Positions 20,487 to 27,945 of a stretch of DNA of 64,000 nucleotides are shown here, in pieces. The DNA comes from Sphingomonas sp. (lineage in GTDB: Bacteria; Pseudomonadota; Alphaproteobacteria; Sphingomonadales; Sphingomonadaceae). Numbering within the stretch: the first letter of the stretch is position 1; each line of letters starts with the position of its first letter. The translations under genes were made by a program, and so were the position numbers. The stretch lies in assembly GCF_019746665.1 (NCBI RefSeq), contig NZ_JAIERS010000025.1, forward strand, positions 1 through 64,000. Reading direction: 5' to 3'. The notes beneath the pieces were generated by a model. It did not search any database. It was not told the DNA's origin and worked only from the letters and a program-made list of their open reading frames with translations.

Positions 20487-21761
20487 ATGGCGCTCGCCCC
20501 CAGCCAGACGACGACCGAGAGTGAGGGCGTGAACGCGCCCGACCTGCAGTTCTTCGTCTTCGCGCTGTTCTTCATCTTCGGCGGCATCACCAGCCTGAAC
20601 GATGTCATCATCCCCAAGCTGAAGGAGCTGTTCACGCTCAGCTATGGTCAGGCGCTGCTGGTGCAATCGGCCTATTTCATGGCCTATCTGGTGTTCTCGT
20701 TGCCCGCCGCCGCAGTGGTGTCGCGTTTTGGCTATCTGCGCACCGCGAGCTTTGGGTTGCTGGCGATGATGGCGGGGTGCCTGCTGTTCGTGCCCGCCTC
20801 CCAATCCGGACTGTTCCCGGTGTTCCTGGGCGCGCTGTTCGTGCTCGCCGCCGGCGTGACGATGGTGCAAGTGGTCGCCAACCCGCTGATCTCACTGCTC
20901 GGCCCGCCGCGTAGCGCGCACAGCCGGTTGACCTTCGCGCAGGCGTTCAACTCGATCGGCACCACCATTTTCCCGATCGTTGGCTCGGCGCTGATCCTGG
21001 GCAGCCTGAGCAAGGTCGATCCCGCGACGCTGTCGGGCGCCGCGCTCAGCGCCTATCGCACGGCCGAAACGCAGACGGTGGTGAACACCTATCTCGGCCT
21101 CGCCGCCGCGCTGCTCGTGGTGGCGGCGGTGGTGTGGACACGGCGCAACCGGCTGCCGGCGGGCACCGGCACGGACGCCAATGCGCGGCTGTTCGGCGGG
21201 TTTGATCTACTCCGCCGCCCGCGCTTTGGCTTCGGCGCGGCGTGCATCTTCCTTTATGTCGGCGCCGAGGTCGCGATCGGCTCGCTGATCGTGAACTATC
21301 TCGAACAGTCGAGCGTGATGGGGCTGTCGCAGCTCGAGGCGGGCAAGCATGTCGGCTATTATTGGGGCGGGGCGATGGTCGGCCGGATCATCGGCGCGGG
21401 GCTGTTGCGGCTGGTGTCGCCGGGCAAGGTGTTGGGCGGGGTCGCGCTCGGGGCGATCATTTTGCTGTTCGTCTCCACCCACAGCTTCGGCGCGGTGTCG
21501 GGCTGGAGCCTGCTCGCGATCGGGCTGATGAACTCGATCATGTTCCCGACGATCTTCAGCCTGGCGAGCGAGGGGCTGGGCAAGCGCGCGGCGGAAGGGT
21601 CGGGCATCATCGCCACCGCGATCGTCGGCGGCGCGGTGATCCCGCCGCTCACCGGCTGGCTGGCGGACCAATCGAACCTGCGCGTCGCCATGGCGCTGCC
21701 CGCGCTCTGCTACGCGCTGATCGCGGCCTATGGCTGGTATGCGCGGCGGCCGGCCGTTTAA
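20487..21761 (+). CDS. FucP/GluP-like sugar:H+ symporter (MFS)
   Basis: A 424-residue inner-membrane carrier with about 12 hydrophobic segments, of the fucose/glucose/galactose symporter family. Marks are FALFFIFGGITSLNDVIIPKL at the first segment, GYLRTASFGLLAM, VQVVANPLISLLG, and FAQAFNSIGTTIFPI. It is the last gene of the amylolytic operon, 2 bases after the halogenase, with GGAGAG upstream. Glucose released in the periplasm by the GH97 enzyme is the likely cargo. It is convergent with the mtn operon, 6 bases apart. Confidence 0.9.
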   Translation: MALAPSQTTTESEGVNAPDLQFFVFALFFIFGGITSLNDVIIPKLKELFTLSYGQALLVQSAYFMAYLVFSLPAAAVVSRFGYLRTASFGLLAMMAGCLLFVPASQSGLFPVFLGALFVLAAGVTMVQVVANPLISLLGPPRSAHSRLTFAQAFNSIGTTIFPIVGSALILGSLSKVDPATLSGAALSAYRTAETQTVVNTYLGLAAALLVVAAVVWTRRNRLPAGTGTDANARLFGGFDLLRRPRFGFGAACIFLYVGAEVAIGSLIVNYLEQSSVMGLSQLEAGKHVGYYWGGAMVGRIIGAGLLRLVSPGKVLGGVALGAIILLFVSTHSFGAVSGWSLLAIGLMNSIMFPTIFSLASEGLGKRAAEGSGIIATAIVGGAVIPPLTGWLADQSNLRVAMALPALCYALIAAYGWYARRPAV

Positions 21762-21767
21762 CGAGGG

Positions 21768-22826
21768 TTATGCCGGCTCCGGCGCGCTCGCCAGCGCCGC
21801 GAGCCCGTCCTTATCCACGACCCCGCGCTCCGTAATATAAGCCGTGACAAGCCGCGCGGGCGTCACGTCGAACGCCGGGTTTGCCGCGCCCGACAAAGTG
21901 AGCCGGGCCGCGCCACCCTCGGCGGCGGCGAACACCACTTCGTCGCCCGAGCGTTCCTCGATCGGCACGTCGCGACCCGTGGCGGTCGCGGGGTCGAACG
22001 TCGTATAGGGCAGGGCGACGTAGAAGGGCACGCCATTGTCCGCCGCCGCCAGCGCCTTCAGATACGTCCCGATCTTGTTGCAGACATCGCCATTCGCGGT
22101 CACCCGATCGGTGCCGACCATTACCGCGTCCACCTGGCCCTGCATCATCAGATGGCCGCCGGCATTGTCGGTGATCACGGTGTGCGGCACGCCGTGGCCG
22201 GCGAACTCGAACGCGGTGAGCAGGGCGCCCTGGTTGCGCGGGCGGGTTTCGTCCACCCACACATGCACCGGCAGTCCTTCGTCATGCGCGAGGTAGATCG
22301 GCGCGGTGGCGGTGCCGTAATCGACCGTCGCCAGCCAGCCGGGGTTGCAGTGCATCAGCACGTTCACCGGCCGATCGGGCGCCTTGGCGTGGAGCGCGCG
22401 GAGCAGCTCAAGCCCGTGTCGCCCGATCGCCTGGTTGAGCGCAACATCCTCGTCCGCGATCGCATCGGCGCGCGCGAAGGCGGCGGTGGGGCGCTGGTCA
22501 AGCGGCAGGTTGCGCACCGCCTCCGCGATCCGATCGAGCGCCCATTTGAGGTTCACCGCCGTCGGCCGCGCGGCGAGCAGCAGGGCATAAGCCGCGTCGA
22601 GTTCGTCGCCCGCCGCGAGCGCCATCGCCAGGCCATAGGCCGCCGTCGCGCCGATGAGGGGCGCGCCGCGCGTCCACATCTCGCGGATCGCCTGCCCGGC
22701 GGCGGCGGCCGAGCGCAGTTCGACCCAGCGCGCCTCCCAGGGCAGCAGCCGTTGGTCGAGGATACGCACCCCCGCGCCATCAGCGGTGCGGGTGATCGAG
22801 CGATGCCATTCGCCGGCGAGTTTCAT
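21768..22826 (-). CDS. mtnA: S-methyl-5-thioribose-1-phosphate isomerase
   Basis: A 352-residue methionine-salvage enzyme converting methylthioribose-1-phosphate to methylthioribulose-1-phosphate. Family marks are MWTRGAPLIGATAAYGLA, the catalytic-Cys segment LMHCNPGWLATVDYGTA, and the Asp segment VGTDRVTANGDVCNKIGTY. It is the last gene of mtnB-mtnD-mtnC-mtnA, overlapping mtnC by four bases. The first enzymes of the pathway (nucleosidase/kinase or MTA phosphorylase) are not in this window. Confidence 0.96.
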   Translation of the reverse strand: MKLAGEWHRSITRTADGAGVRILDQRLLPWEARWVELRSAAAAGQAIREMWTRGAPLIGATAAYGLAMALAAGDELDAAYALLLAARPTAVNLKWALDRIAEAVRNLPLDQRPTAAFARADAIADEDVALNQAIGRHGLELLRALHAKAPDRPVNVLMHCNPGWLATVDYGTATAPIYLAHDEGLPVHVWVDETRPRNQGALLTAFEFAGHGVPHTVITDNAGGHLMMQGQVDAVMVGTDRVTANGDVCNKIGTYLKALAAADNGVPFYVALPYTTFDPATATGRDVPIEERSGDEVVFAAAEGGAARLTLSGAANPAFDVTPARLVTAYITERGVVDKDGLAALASAPEPA

Positions 22827-23458
22827 GGCATCACCTCATCAAAGCTGGCGACATCGCCCTCGCCGCGCGCCCGATCCACCCGCAGCGCCTTCATCCCGGC
22901 CGCGCGGGCAGCGCCAACTTCCTCCGGCGTATCGGAGAGGAACAATACCGCGTCGGCCGCCACGCCGATCGCCGCCGCGATCGCGGCATAGGACGCCGCC
23001 TCGCGCTTGGGCCCGGTCTTGGTGTCGAAATAGCCGCTGAACAGCGGCGTCAGGTCGCCCGCATCGCTATGCCCGAACAGCAGCTTCTGCGCCGCGACCG
23101 AGCCCGAGGAGAAGACATAGAGCTTCAGGCCACCCGAGTGCCAGCGCCGCAGGCCCGCCACCGCGTCGGCATAGACATGGCCGGTGAAAGCCCCGCTCGC
23201 ATAGCCATCGGCCCAGATCAGCCCTTGCAACTCCTTGAGCGGCTTCGCCTTCCGGTCCTCGTCGATCCAGCGAAGCAGCGTTTCGATTGGATCGCCGGGC
23301 GCGCTCGCCGAGACTTCCGCGAGGATTGGCGCGACCGCCTCGGTGTGCGCCGCGCAATAGTCGGGCAGCCGTTCACGGGCATAGGGGAACAGCACCTGCG
23401 CCACGAAATCGATGCTCGAGGTGGTGCCCTCGATATCGGTCAGGATCGCCTGGATCAC
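22823..23458 (-). CDS. mtnC: Acireductone synthase (enolase-phosphatase E1)
   Basis: A 211-residue HAD-family bifunctional enzyme that enolises and dephosphorylates diketo-methylthiopentyl-phosphate. HAD motif I is AILTDIEGTTSSIDFV with the nucleophile Asp at residue 7. YVFSSGSVAAQKLLFGHS is motif II, and FLSDTPEEVGAARAAGM carries the late acidic motif. It overlaps mtnD upstream and mtnA downstream by four bases each, indicating translational coupling. Confidence 0.96.
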   Translation of the reverse strand: MIQAILTDIEGTTSSIDFVAQVLFPYARERLPDYCAAHTEAVAPILAEVSASAPGDPIETLLRWIDEDRKAKPLKELQGLIWADGYASGAFTGHVYADAVAGLRRWHSGGLKLYVFSSGSVAAQKLLFGHSDAGDLTPLFSGYFDTKTGPKREAASYAAIAAAIGVAADAVLFLSDTPEEVGAARAAGMKALRVDRARGEGDVASFDEVMP

Positions 23459-23991
23459 GCGGGTTCGTGGCGCGGGAAGCGGCTGGCGATGGCGTCACCC
23501 GTGAAGCGCGCGATCCAGCCATCGGGGTTGAGGAAGAGGCGGATCGCGGTGAAGCGCGGGCTTGGCCCCATGTCGAACCAATGCTTCATCCCCGCCGGCA
23601 CCGCGATCAGATCGCCCGCGGTGCACAGCATCGCGAACACGTGCCCCTCGGCATGGAGCGTGAACAGCCCCTCGCCCTCCACGAAGAAGCGTACCTCGTC
23701 CTCGGCATGGGTGTGCTCGTCGAGGAATTTGGTGCGCAGTTCGGCGCGCGCCGGATGATCGGGGATCATCGCGACGGTATCGACCGATTGATAGCCGCCT
23801 TCGGCCTTCAGCCGTTCGATCTCGGGCGCATAGGCGGTAAGGGCATCCGTGCCCTCCGCCAGGTCGCGCAATGGCCAGCGTTCGAAACGAACCCCGACCG
23901 GCGCGAGCGCCGCGACAATCGCGGCTTCCTCATCGGTATCGAGCAAGGGCGCGTCGGGCGCGTCCTCGGCGAAAACGCGCAGCCGGCTCAT
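23455..23991 (-). CDS. mtnD: Acireductone dioxygenase (ARD)
   Basis: A 178-residue cupin enzyme that oxidises acireductone to the keto acid precursor of methionine (with Fe) or to an off-pathway product (with Ni). The metal ligands are seen in EHTHAEDEVRFFVEGEG (His, His, Glu), with the fourth, His, in MKHWFDMGP. The start is set at ATG 23991, which overlaps the mtnB stop as ATGA; a longer frame from 24048 would run into mtnB. The length agrees with bacterial ARD. Confidence 0.96.
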   Translation of the reverse strand: MSRLRVFAEDAPDAPLLDTDEEAAIVAALAPVGVRFERWPLRDLAEGTDALTAYAPEIERLKAEGGYQSVDTVAMIPDHPARAELRTKFLDEHTHAEDEVRFFVEGEGLFTLHAEGHVFAMLCTAGDLIAVPAGMKHWFDMGPSPRFTAIRLFLNPDGWIARFTGDAIASRFPRHEPA

Positions 23992-24617
23992 TTCAGCCCC
24001 AGATGCCGCGCGAATTGCAGCTGCGCGAGTTCGGTGGAGATCATCCATTCGATCGCTTCGATCACGCCTTCGGCCTCCGCCAGATCGGCGCCCCAGCCAT
24101 AAAGGCCGTGCGCGCGGATAAGATAGGCGGGTGTCGTCCCCGGCACCAGTCGTGGCATGATCGCGCCGGCGAGCGCCTCCATATCCTGGCTGTTGTCGAC
24201 GATCGGCAGCACCGCTTCGGCCTCGTGCGTTGCGATGCCTGGGAGGACCTTCAGCATCTCGTGCCCCGCCAGCCGGTAATGATCGCCCGGCAGCGCGCGG
24301 CTGAGGCCCACCGCGTGTGGCGAATGGCTGTGGAGCACCGCGTTCACGTCCGGAAACTGGCGGTAGAGCGCGCAGTGCAACACCGTCTCCGCCGAGGGGC
24401 GCTTGGCGTCGAGCGGATTGCCGTCGAGATCGACGGTCATCACATCGGCCTCGGTCAGCCGGCCCTTGTGGCGGCCCGAGACGGTGATCGCGATCCGCCC
24501 GTCGCCCAGGCGGAGCGAATAATTGCCCGCGGTCGCCGGCGCCCAGCCCTTGCCGTCGAGCCAGCGCCCGACCTGCACGATCGCTGCGCGCGCTTCGACC
24601 AGCGTCATCCCTGCCAT
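23988..24617 (-). CDS. mtnB: Methylthioribulose-1-phosphate dehydratase
   Basis: A 209-residue class II aldolase-fold enzyme, first gene of the mtnBDCA operon. Zinc-site histidines are in VLHSHSPHAVGLSR, and further family marks are TAGNYSLRL near the N-terminus and GHEMLKVLPG. ATG 24617 is chosen because GGGGA lies 8 bases upstream; 24632 and 24608 are possible. No SAM-type riboswitch was recognised in the 97 bases between this gene and tRNA-Gly. Confidence 0.95.
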   Translation of the reverse strand: MAGMTLVEARAAIVQVGRWLDGKGWAPATAGNYSLRLGDGRIAITVSGRHKGRLTEADVMTVDLDGNPLDAKRPSAETVLHCALYRQFPDVNAVLHSHSPHAVGLSRALPGDHYRLAGHEMLKVLPGIATHEAEAVLPIVDNSQDMEALAGAIMPRLVPGTTPAYLIRAHGLYGWGADLAEAEGVIEAIEWMISTELAQLQFARHLGLK

Positions 24618-24714
24618 GAACGCGATCCCCAATTCGTTAACGCGAAGCCCGGCGGGTAGAGCGCCGCCCGCTTCAAGGCAACCGCCGAAAAAGTCCGATG
24701 CGGCGGGAAGAAGG

Positions 24715-24788
24715 TGGAGCGGGTAACGGGACTCGAACCCGTATATTCAGCTTGGAAGGCTGCTGCACTACCCTTGTGCTATACCCGC
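24715..24788 (-). tRNA. tRNA-Gly (anticodon TCC)
   Basis: Read on the minus strand, the gene begins GCGGGTA, pairs with TACCCGC, and ends TCCA with an encoded CCA. The anticodon loop CTTCCAA is identical to that of E. coli tRNA-Gly(UCC), and the T arm contains GGGTTCGAGTCCC. It is 74 nt long with no intron. Confidence 0.96.
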
Positions 24789-24881
24789 GCGCGCCCCGGC
24801 CGATACCGGCTCGCGCGCGCCGGGGCAAGTCGTGGGCGGCATTGACGGCTTGCTTACCATTGCCGGGCTAGGTTTTTCACC

Positions 24882-26165
24882 ATGTTGCACGATCCCGCCC
24901 TGGCGCGCGCCGCGCAGGAACAACGCCCGCCCTCGGCGGTCTCGAGCGGAGTCGGCTTCGCCGGGCTTGCCGGGGTATTGCTGTGGATCGGCATCGCCCG
25001 CTGGTTCGGCATGGACGGACCCTATTCGGCGCTGATGAACCTGGCGTTCTGCGGGCTGCCCATGGTTGCCTGGTCGGTGTTCGTCGACAAGGTCCATCGC
25101 AGCCCCTCGACCGGCATCGACTGGTCGTTGAAGCGCGATTGGCGCGAGACGTTCGATGTCAGCCTCACCAAGCTCTCCGGGTTGTGGGTCACCTGGGTCG
25201 GCATCGCCATCGTCTATGGCACGCTGCGTTTTTATTGGCAGGGCAATTACGCCTTTTCGATGCTGGTGCTCGGCTATGCCGCGCCGTTCGTGTTCCTGGG
25301 CGCCATCCCCTATATCTTCTGGATCGACCGCAAGCTGATCGAGCCCAAGGACGGCGCACATGCGCTTGGCGCGTGGCTGATGAACAGCGCGCCGGCCGAC
25401 TGGCCCGCGATCAACGCTCATCTGCGCGCCTGGGCGGTCAAAGGCTTCTTCCTTGCCTTCATGCTGGCGATCGTCCCGCCGGGGTTCGGTGACTTCATCC
25501 GCGCCGATTGGCGGGCGGTCTTGGCCGATCCGGTGAAGCTCGCCAATTGGCTGATCACCTTCATGTTCGTGATCGACGTGGCGTTCGCGACCGTCGGCTA
25601 TGTGCTGACGCTGCGTCCGCTCGATTCGCACATCAGGAGCGCCAATCCTTACGCGGCGGGGTGGACCGCCGCGCTGATCTGCTATCCACCCTTCGTGCTG
25701 ATGGGGCCGGGGGCGCCGCTCGATTATCACCCCGGCACCGCCGACTGGACTCACTGGCTTGCGGGACAACCAGTGCTGCTCGCGCTCAACGGCGTGCTGC
25801 TGGTCGCGCTAACGGGGATTTATGCCTGGGCGACGCTGGCGTTCGGGTTGCGTTTTTCCAACCTCACCCATCGCGGCGTGCTGACCCATGGCCCCTATGC
25901 CTGGTCACGCCACCCCGCCTATCTCTCCAAAAACCTGTTCTGGTGGTGCTCGACGTTGCCGTTCCTGTCGACCGGCAACATGGTCGACGCGGCGCGGGCG
26001 ACGATCCTGATGGCGGTAGTCGCCGGTATCTATTATTGGCGCGCGCGGACCGAGGAGGCGCATCTCGGCCAAGATCCCGCCTATCAGGCCTATTCGCAGT
26101 GGATGGCGCGCCACGGGCCCGTGCCACGCTTCTTCGCGTGGCTCAGCGGGCGGGGGACGGCTTAA
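24882..26165 (+). CDS. Membrane protein with C-terminal ICMT/PEMT-type methyltransferase domain
   Basis: A 427-residue polytopic membrane protein with roughly nine to ten hydrophobic segments. The C-terminal 110 residues carry the isoprenylcysteine carboxyl methyltransferase/PEMT-like pattern: THGPYAWSRHPAYLSKNLFWW and then RARTEEAHLGQDPAYQAY, which correspond to the SAM-binding R-H-P and E-E positions. The N-terminal 300 residues have no recognised domain. Bacterial members methylate lipids or unknown small targets, so the substrate cannot be named. It stands alone after tRNA-Gly and its stop overlaps that of the convergent AraC gene by four bases. Confidence 0.8.
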   Translation: MLHDPALARAAQEQRPPSAVSSGVGFAGLAGVLLWIGIARWFGMDGPYSALMNLAFCGLPMVAWSVFVDKVHRSPSTGIDWSLKRDWRETFDVSLTKLSGLWVTWVGIAIVYGTLRFYWQGNYAFSMLVLGYAAPFVFLGAIPYIFWIDRKLIEPKDGAHALGAWLMNSAPADWPAINAHLRAWAVKGFFLAFMLAIVPPGFGDFIRADWRAVLADPVKLANWLITFMFVIDVAFATVGYVLTLRPLDSHIRSANPYAAGWTAALICYPPFVLMGPGAPLDYHPGTADWTHWLAGQPVLLALNGVLLVALTGIYAWATLAFGLRFSNLTHRGVLTHGPYAWSRHPAYLSKNLFWWCSTLPFLSTGNMVDAARATILMAVVAGIYYWRARTEEAHLGQDPAYQAYSQWMARHGPVPRFFAWLSGRGTA

Positions 26166-27055
26166 CTCAACCCGGCGCGATAGGCGCGCGGGCTTAGTCC
26201 CATCGCCCGTGCGAAGCTCATGTTGAAGCTCGGCAGGCCGGCGAAGCCGCACGCCAAGGCCACCGAGGTGAGCGACCGCTCCTCGTCCGCCAGCAGTTCA
26301 CACGCGAGCGCGAGGCGCTGCGCCATCGTGAAGCGGAACAGCGTTTGCCCGGTCGTCTCGCGGAAGGCGCGCGCGAAGTGGGCAGGGGGCATCCGCGCGA
26401 CCTGCGCGACCGCGTCGAGCGTCACTGGCTCGCCAACCCGGGCAGCGAGGAAGTCGCGTATCCGCGACATGGTTGTTGGGTCGAGTCGACCGGCGCTGCC
26501 CGGCGCGGCGGGCAGCGGCGCATCAAGCTCGACAAGCCCCGCCGCGATCGCGCGCAGGAGACCGTCGATCAGCAGCGGTGTGCCCGGGCCGGCGCTGCGC
26601 ATCTCGCGCTCGATCAGGGAGCCGAGCCAGGCCAGCCGGTGATGGCGGGAAGGCAGCACCGGCGCCGGCGCGCGCCCGGCAAGCGCCGCGAAGCGCCCCC
26701 GTGGCACGAACAGCGTGAACGACTGGCTATTGTGCGGCATCTCCCAGCTCGTATCCATCCCGTTGGGGATGAAGGCGACCAGATCGCGCATCGCCGCCTC
26801 GTTCTTGATGAGCGTACCCTCGGTGCGGAATTCCAATCGGCCGCGGCCGCCGCGGTTGACGATCAGCGCGTCGAGGCCATGGTCGTTGCGGGTCGCATCG
26901 GCGACATGCGTGCCCGGCTTGTTCACGCCGCCCATCATCACGAGCCGGGCGTCCACGTGCGGGACGCTCACGGCGCTTACCTGAGGCGGCCCGGTCCAGA
27001 TGATATCGTCGAACACCCTGTAGCCGAGCTGGGTTTGATAGCTGCCGTCCGCCAT
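26162..27055 (-). CDS. AraC family transcriptional regulator
   Basis: A 297-residue regulator. The last 100 residues are the AraC double helix-turn-helix (LDAVAQVARMPPAHFARAFRE and LTSVALACGFAGLPSFNMSF, ending LSPRAYRAG). The N-terminal part resembles that of the AraC protein at 0.6-1.5 kb: W-x-G-P-P-Q-V, PHVDARL and IPNGMDTSWEMP in similar places, so the two are probably paralogues. ATG 27055 has CGGAG 7 bases upstream; longer starts at 27079 and 27112 are weaker. No target is evident. Confidence 0.87.
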   Translation of the reverse strand: MADGSYQTQLGYRVFDDIIWTGPPQVSAVSVPHVDARLVMMGGVNKPGTHVADATRNDHGLDALIVNRGGRGRLEFRTEGTLIKNEAAMRDLVAFIPNGMDTSWEMPHNSQSFTLFVPRGRFAALAGRAPAPVLPSRHHRLAWLGSLIEREMRSAGPGTPLLIDGLLRAIAAGLVELDAPLPAAPGSAGRLDPTTMSRIRDFLAARVGEPVTLDAVAQVARMPPAHFARAFRETTGQTLFRFTMAQRLALACELLADEERSLTSVALACGFAGLPSFNMSFARAMGLSPRAYRAGLS

Positions 27056-27129
27056 CGCAAGACTCCGAGCTGCGCGCATCGTTACGCTAGCATCGGTGCT
27101 CTGAGCGCCCAAGAGCGCGCGGATACGTA

Positions 27130-27945
27130 TCAGGCCGCGCCCCGGTCCTGATATTCGATCACTTTCAGATAGTTGGCGAGCCGATTGGCCTCGAGCGATT
27201 GCAACAATTTATTCTGGTGCCATGGCACGACCAGATCGGCGAGCGCCGCGCTCCACGGCGCGTCGAAGGCGAACAGGATGCCAAGGCCGAACACGCCGGG
27301 CACTTCGCAGAAGCCAAGCTCGCGTCCGGCCTCCAATTCCTCGGCCAGGAAATCCTCGACCGCGGTCAGCACGCCGTTGCGCGGGCCGCCTTCATGCAGG
27401 GCGAGCGCATAATGGCCCATGCCGCGAAAGCCCCGGTTCCGACGCAGGAACGGCTCGTGCGGCACGGTGCCGCCTTCATAGCTATGCTCGTGGAGGAATT
27501 CGGCCGGGATGCGATCGGGGGCGTAATACATGTCGCGCCGTCCGACCGGCCAATGGATGTCGTGCAGGAAAGTGAGCAACGGCTTGCCGTCGCGCTTGGC
27601 GATCGCGTCGATCGCGCGCAATTCGTGATAGACGGTGTACCAGTTATGGTCGCCGTCGATCAGCCAGGCGTCGATACCCGCAAGCGTTGGGATCGCCTCC
27701 AGGCTTGGCAGCGGCAAATGCGTCACCTGCGGGCGTTCGGCGAGCCAATCGGCGAATTCGGGCTTGGGCGCGGGGTCGATCGACACCAACGTGCCCCCGC
27801 GCGCGGCGACATGATCGGCGAGCAGCGCGCTCATCCCGCCATATTCGGCGCCGATTTCGGCGAGGGTAGTAGCCTCTGCCAGATCGAGCGCGCCGAGGAT
27901 GATGTCGGCGAATTCGGCCATCGAATGGATCAGCAGATCGGGCAT
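27130..27945 (-). CDS. Class I SAM-dependent methyltransferase
   Basis: A 271-residue Rossmann methyltransferase of the Methyltransf_24 kind. The SAM loop is AEIGAEYGGMSALLADHVA with the following acidic strand end LVSIDPAP, and later IDAWLIDGDHNWYTVYHEL, a common mark of this group. The C-terminal half (MYYAPDRIPAEF, RNRGFRGMGHYAL) is unassigned. The start overlaps the upstream HAD gene (ATG 27945, or GTG 27948), so the two are translationally coupled. Because the pair faces fliD-fliS, a role in modifying a surface glycan or flagellin sugar is possible, but that is inference. Confidence 0.75.
   Translation of the reverse strand: MPDLLIHSMAEFADIILGALDLAEATTLAEIGAEYGGMSALLADHVAARGGTLVSIDPAPKPEFADWLAERPQVTHLPLPSLEAIPTLAGIDAWLIDGDHNWYTVYHELRAIDAIAKRDGKPLLTFLHDIHWPVGRRDMYYAPDRIPAEFLHEHSYEGGTVPHEPFLRRNRGFRGMGHYALALHEGGPRNGVLTAVEDFLAEELEAGRELGFCEVPGVFGLGILFAFDAPWSAALADLVVPWHQNKLLQSLEANRLANYLKVIEYQDRGAA

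Noticed and set aside
24618..24714. Possible SAM-responsive riboswitch before the mtn operon
   Set aside because: The 97-base gap has no recognisable SAM-II or SAM-I core; promoter and leader are too short and unstructured.
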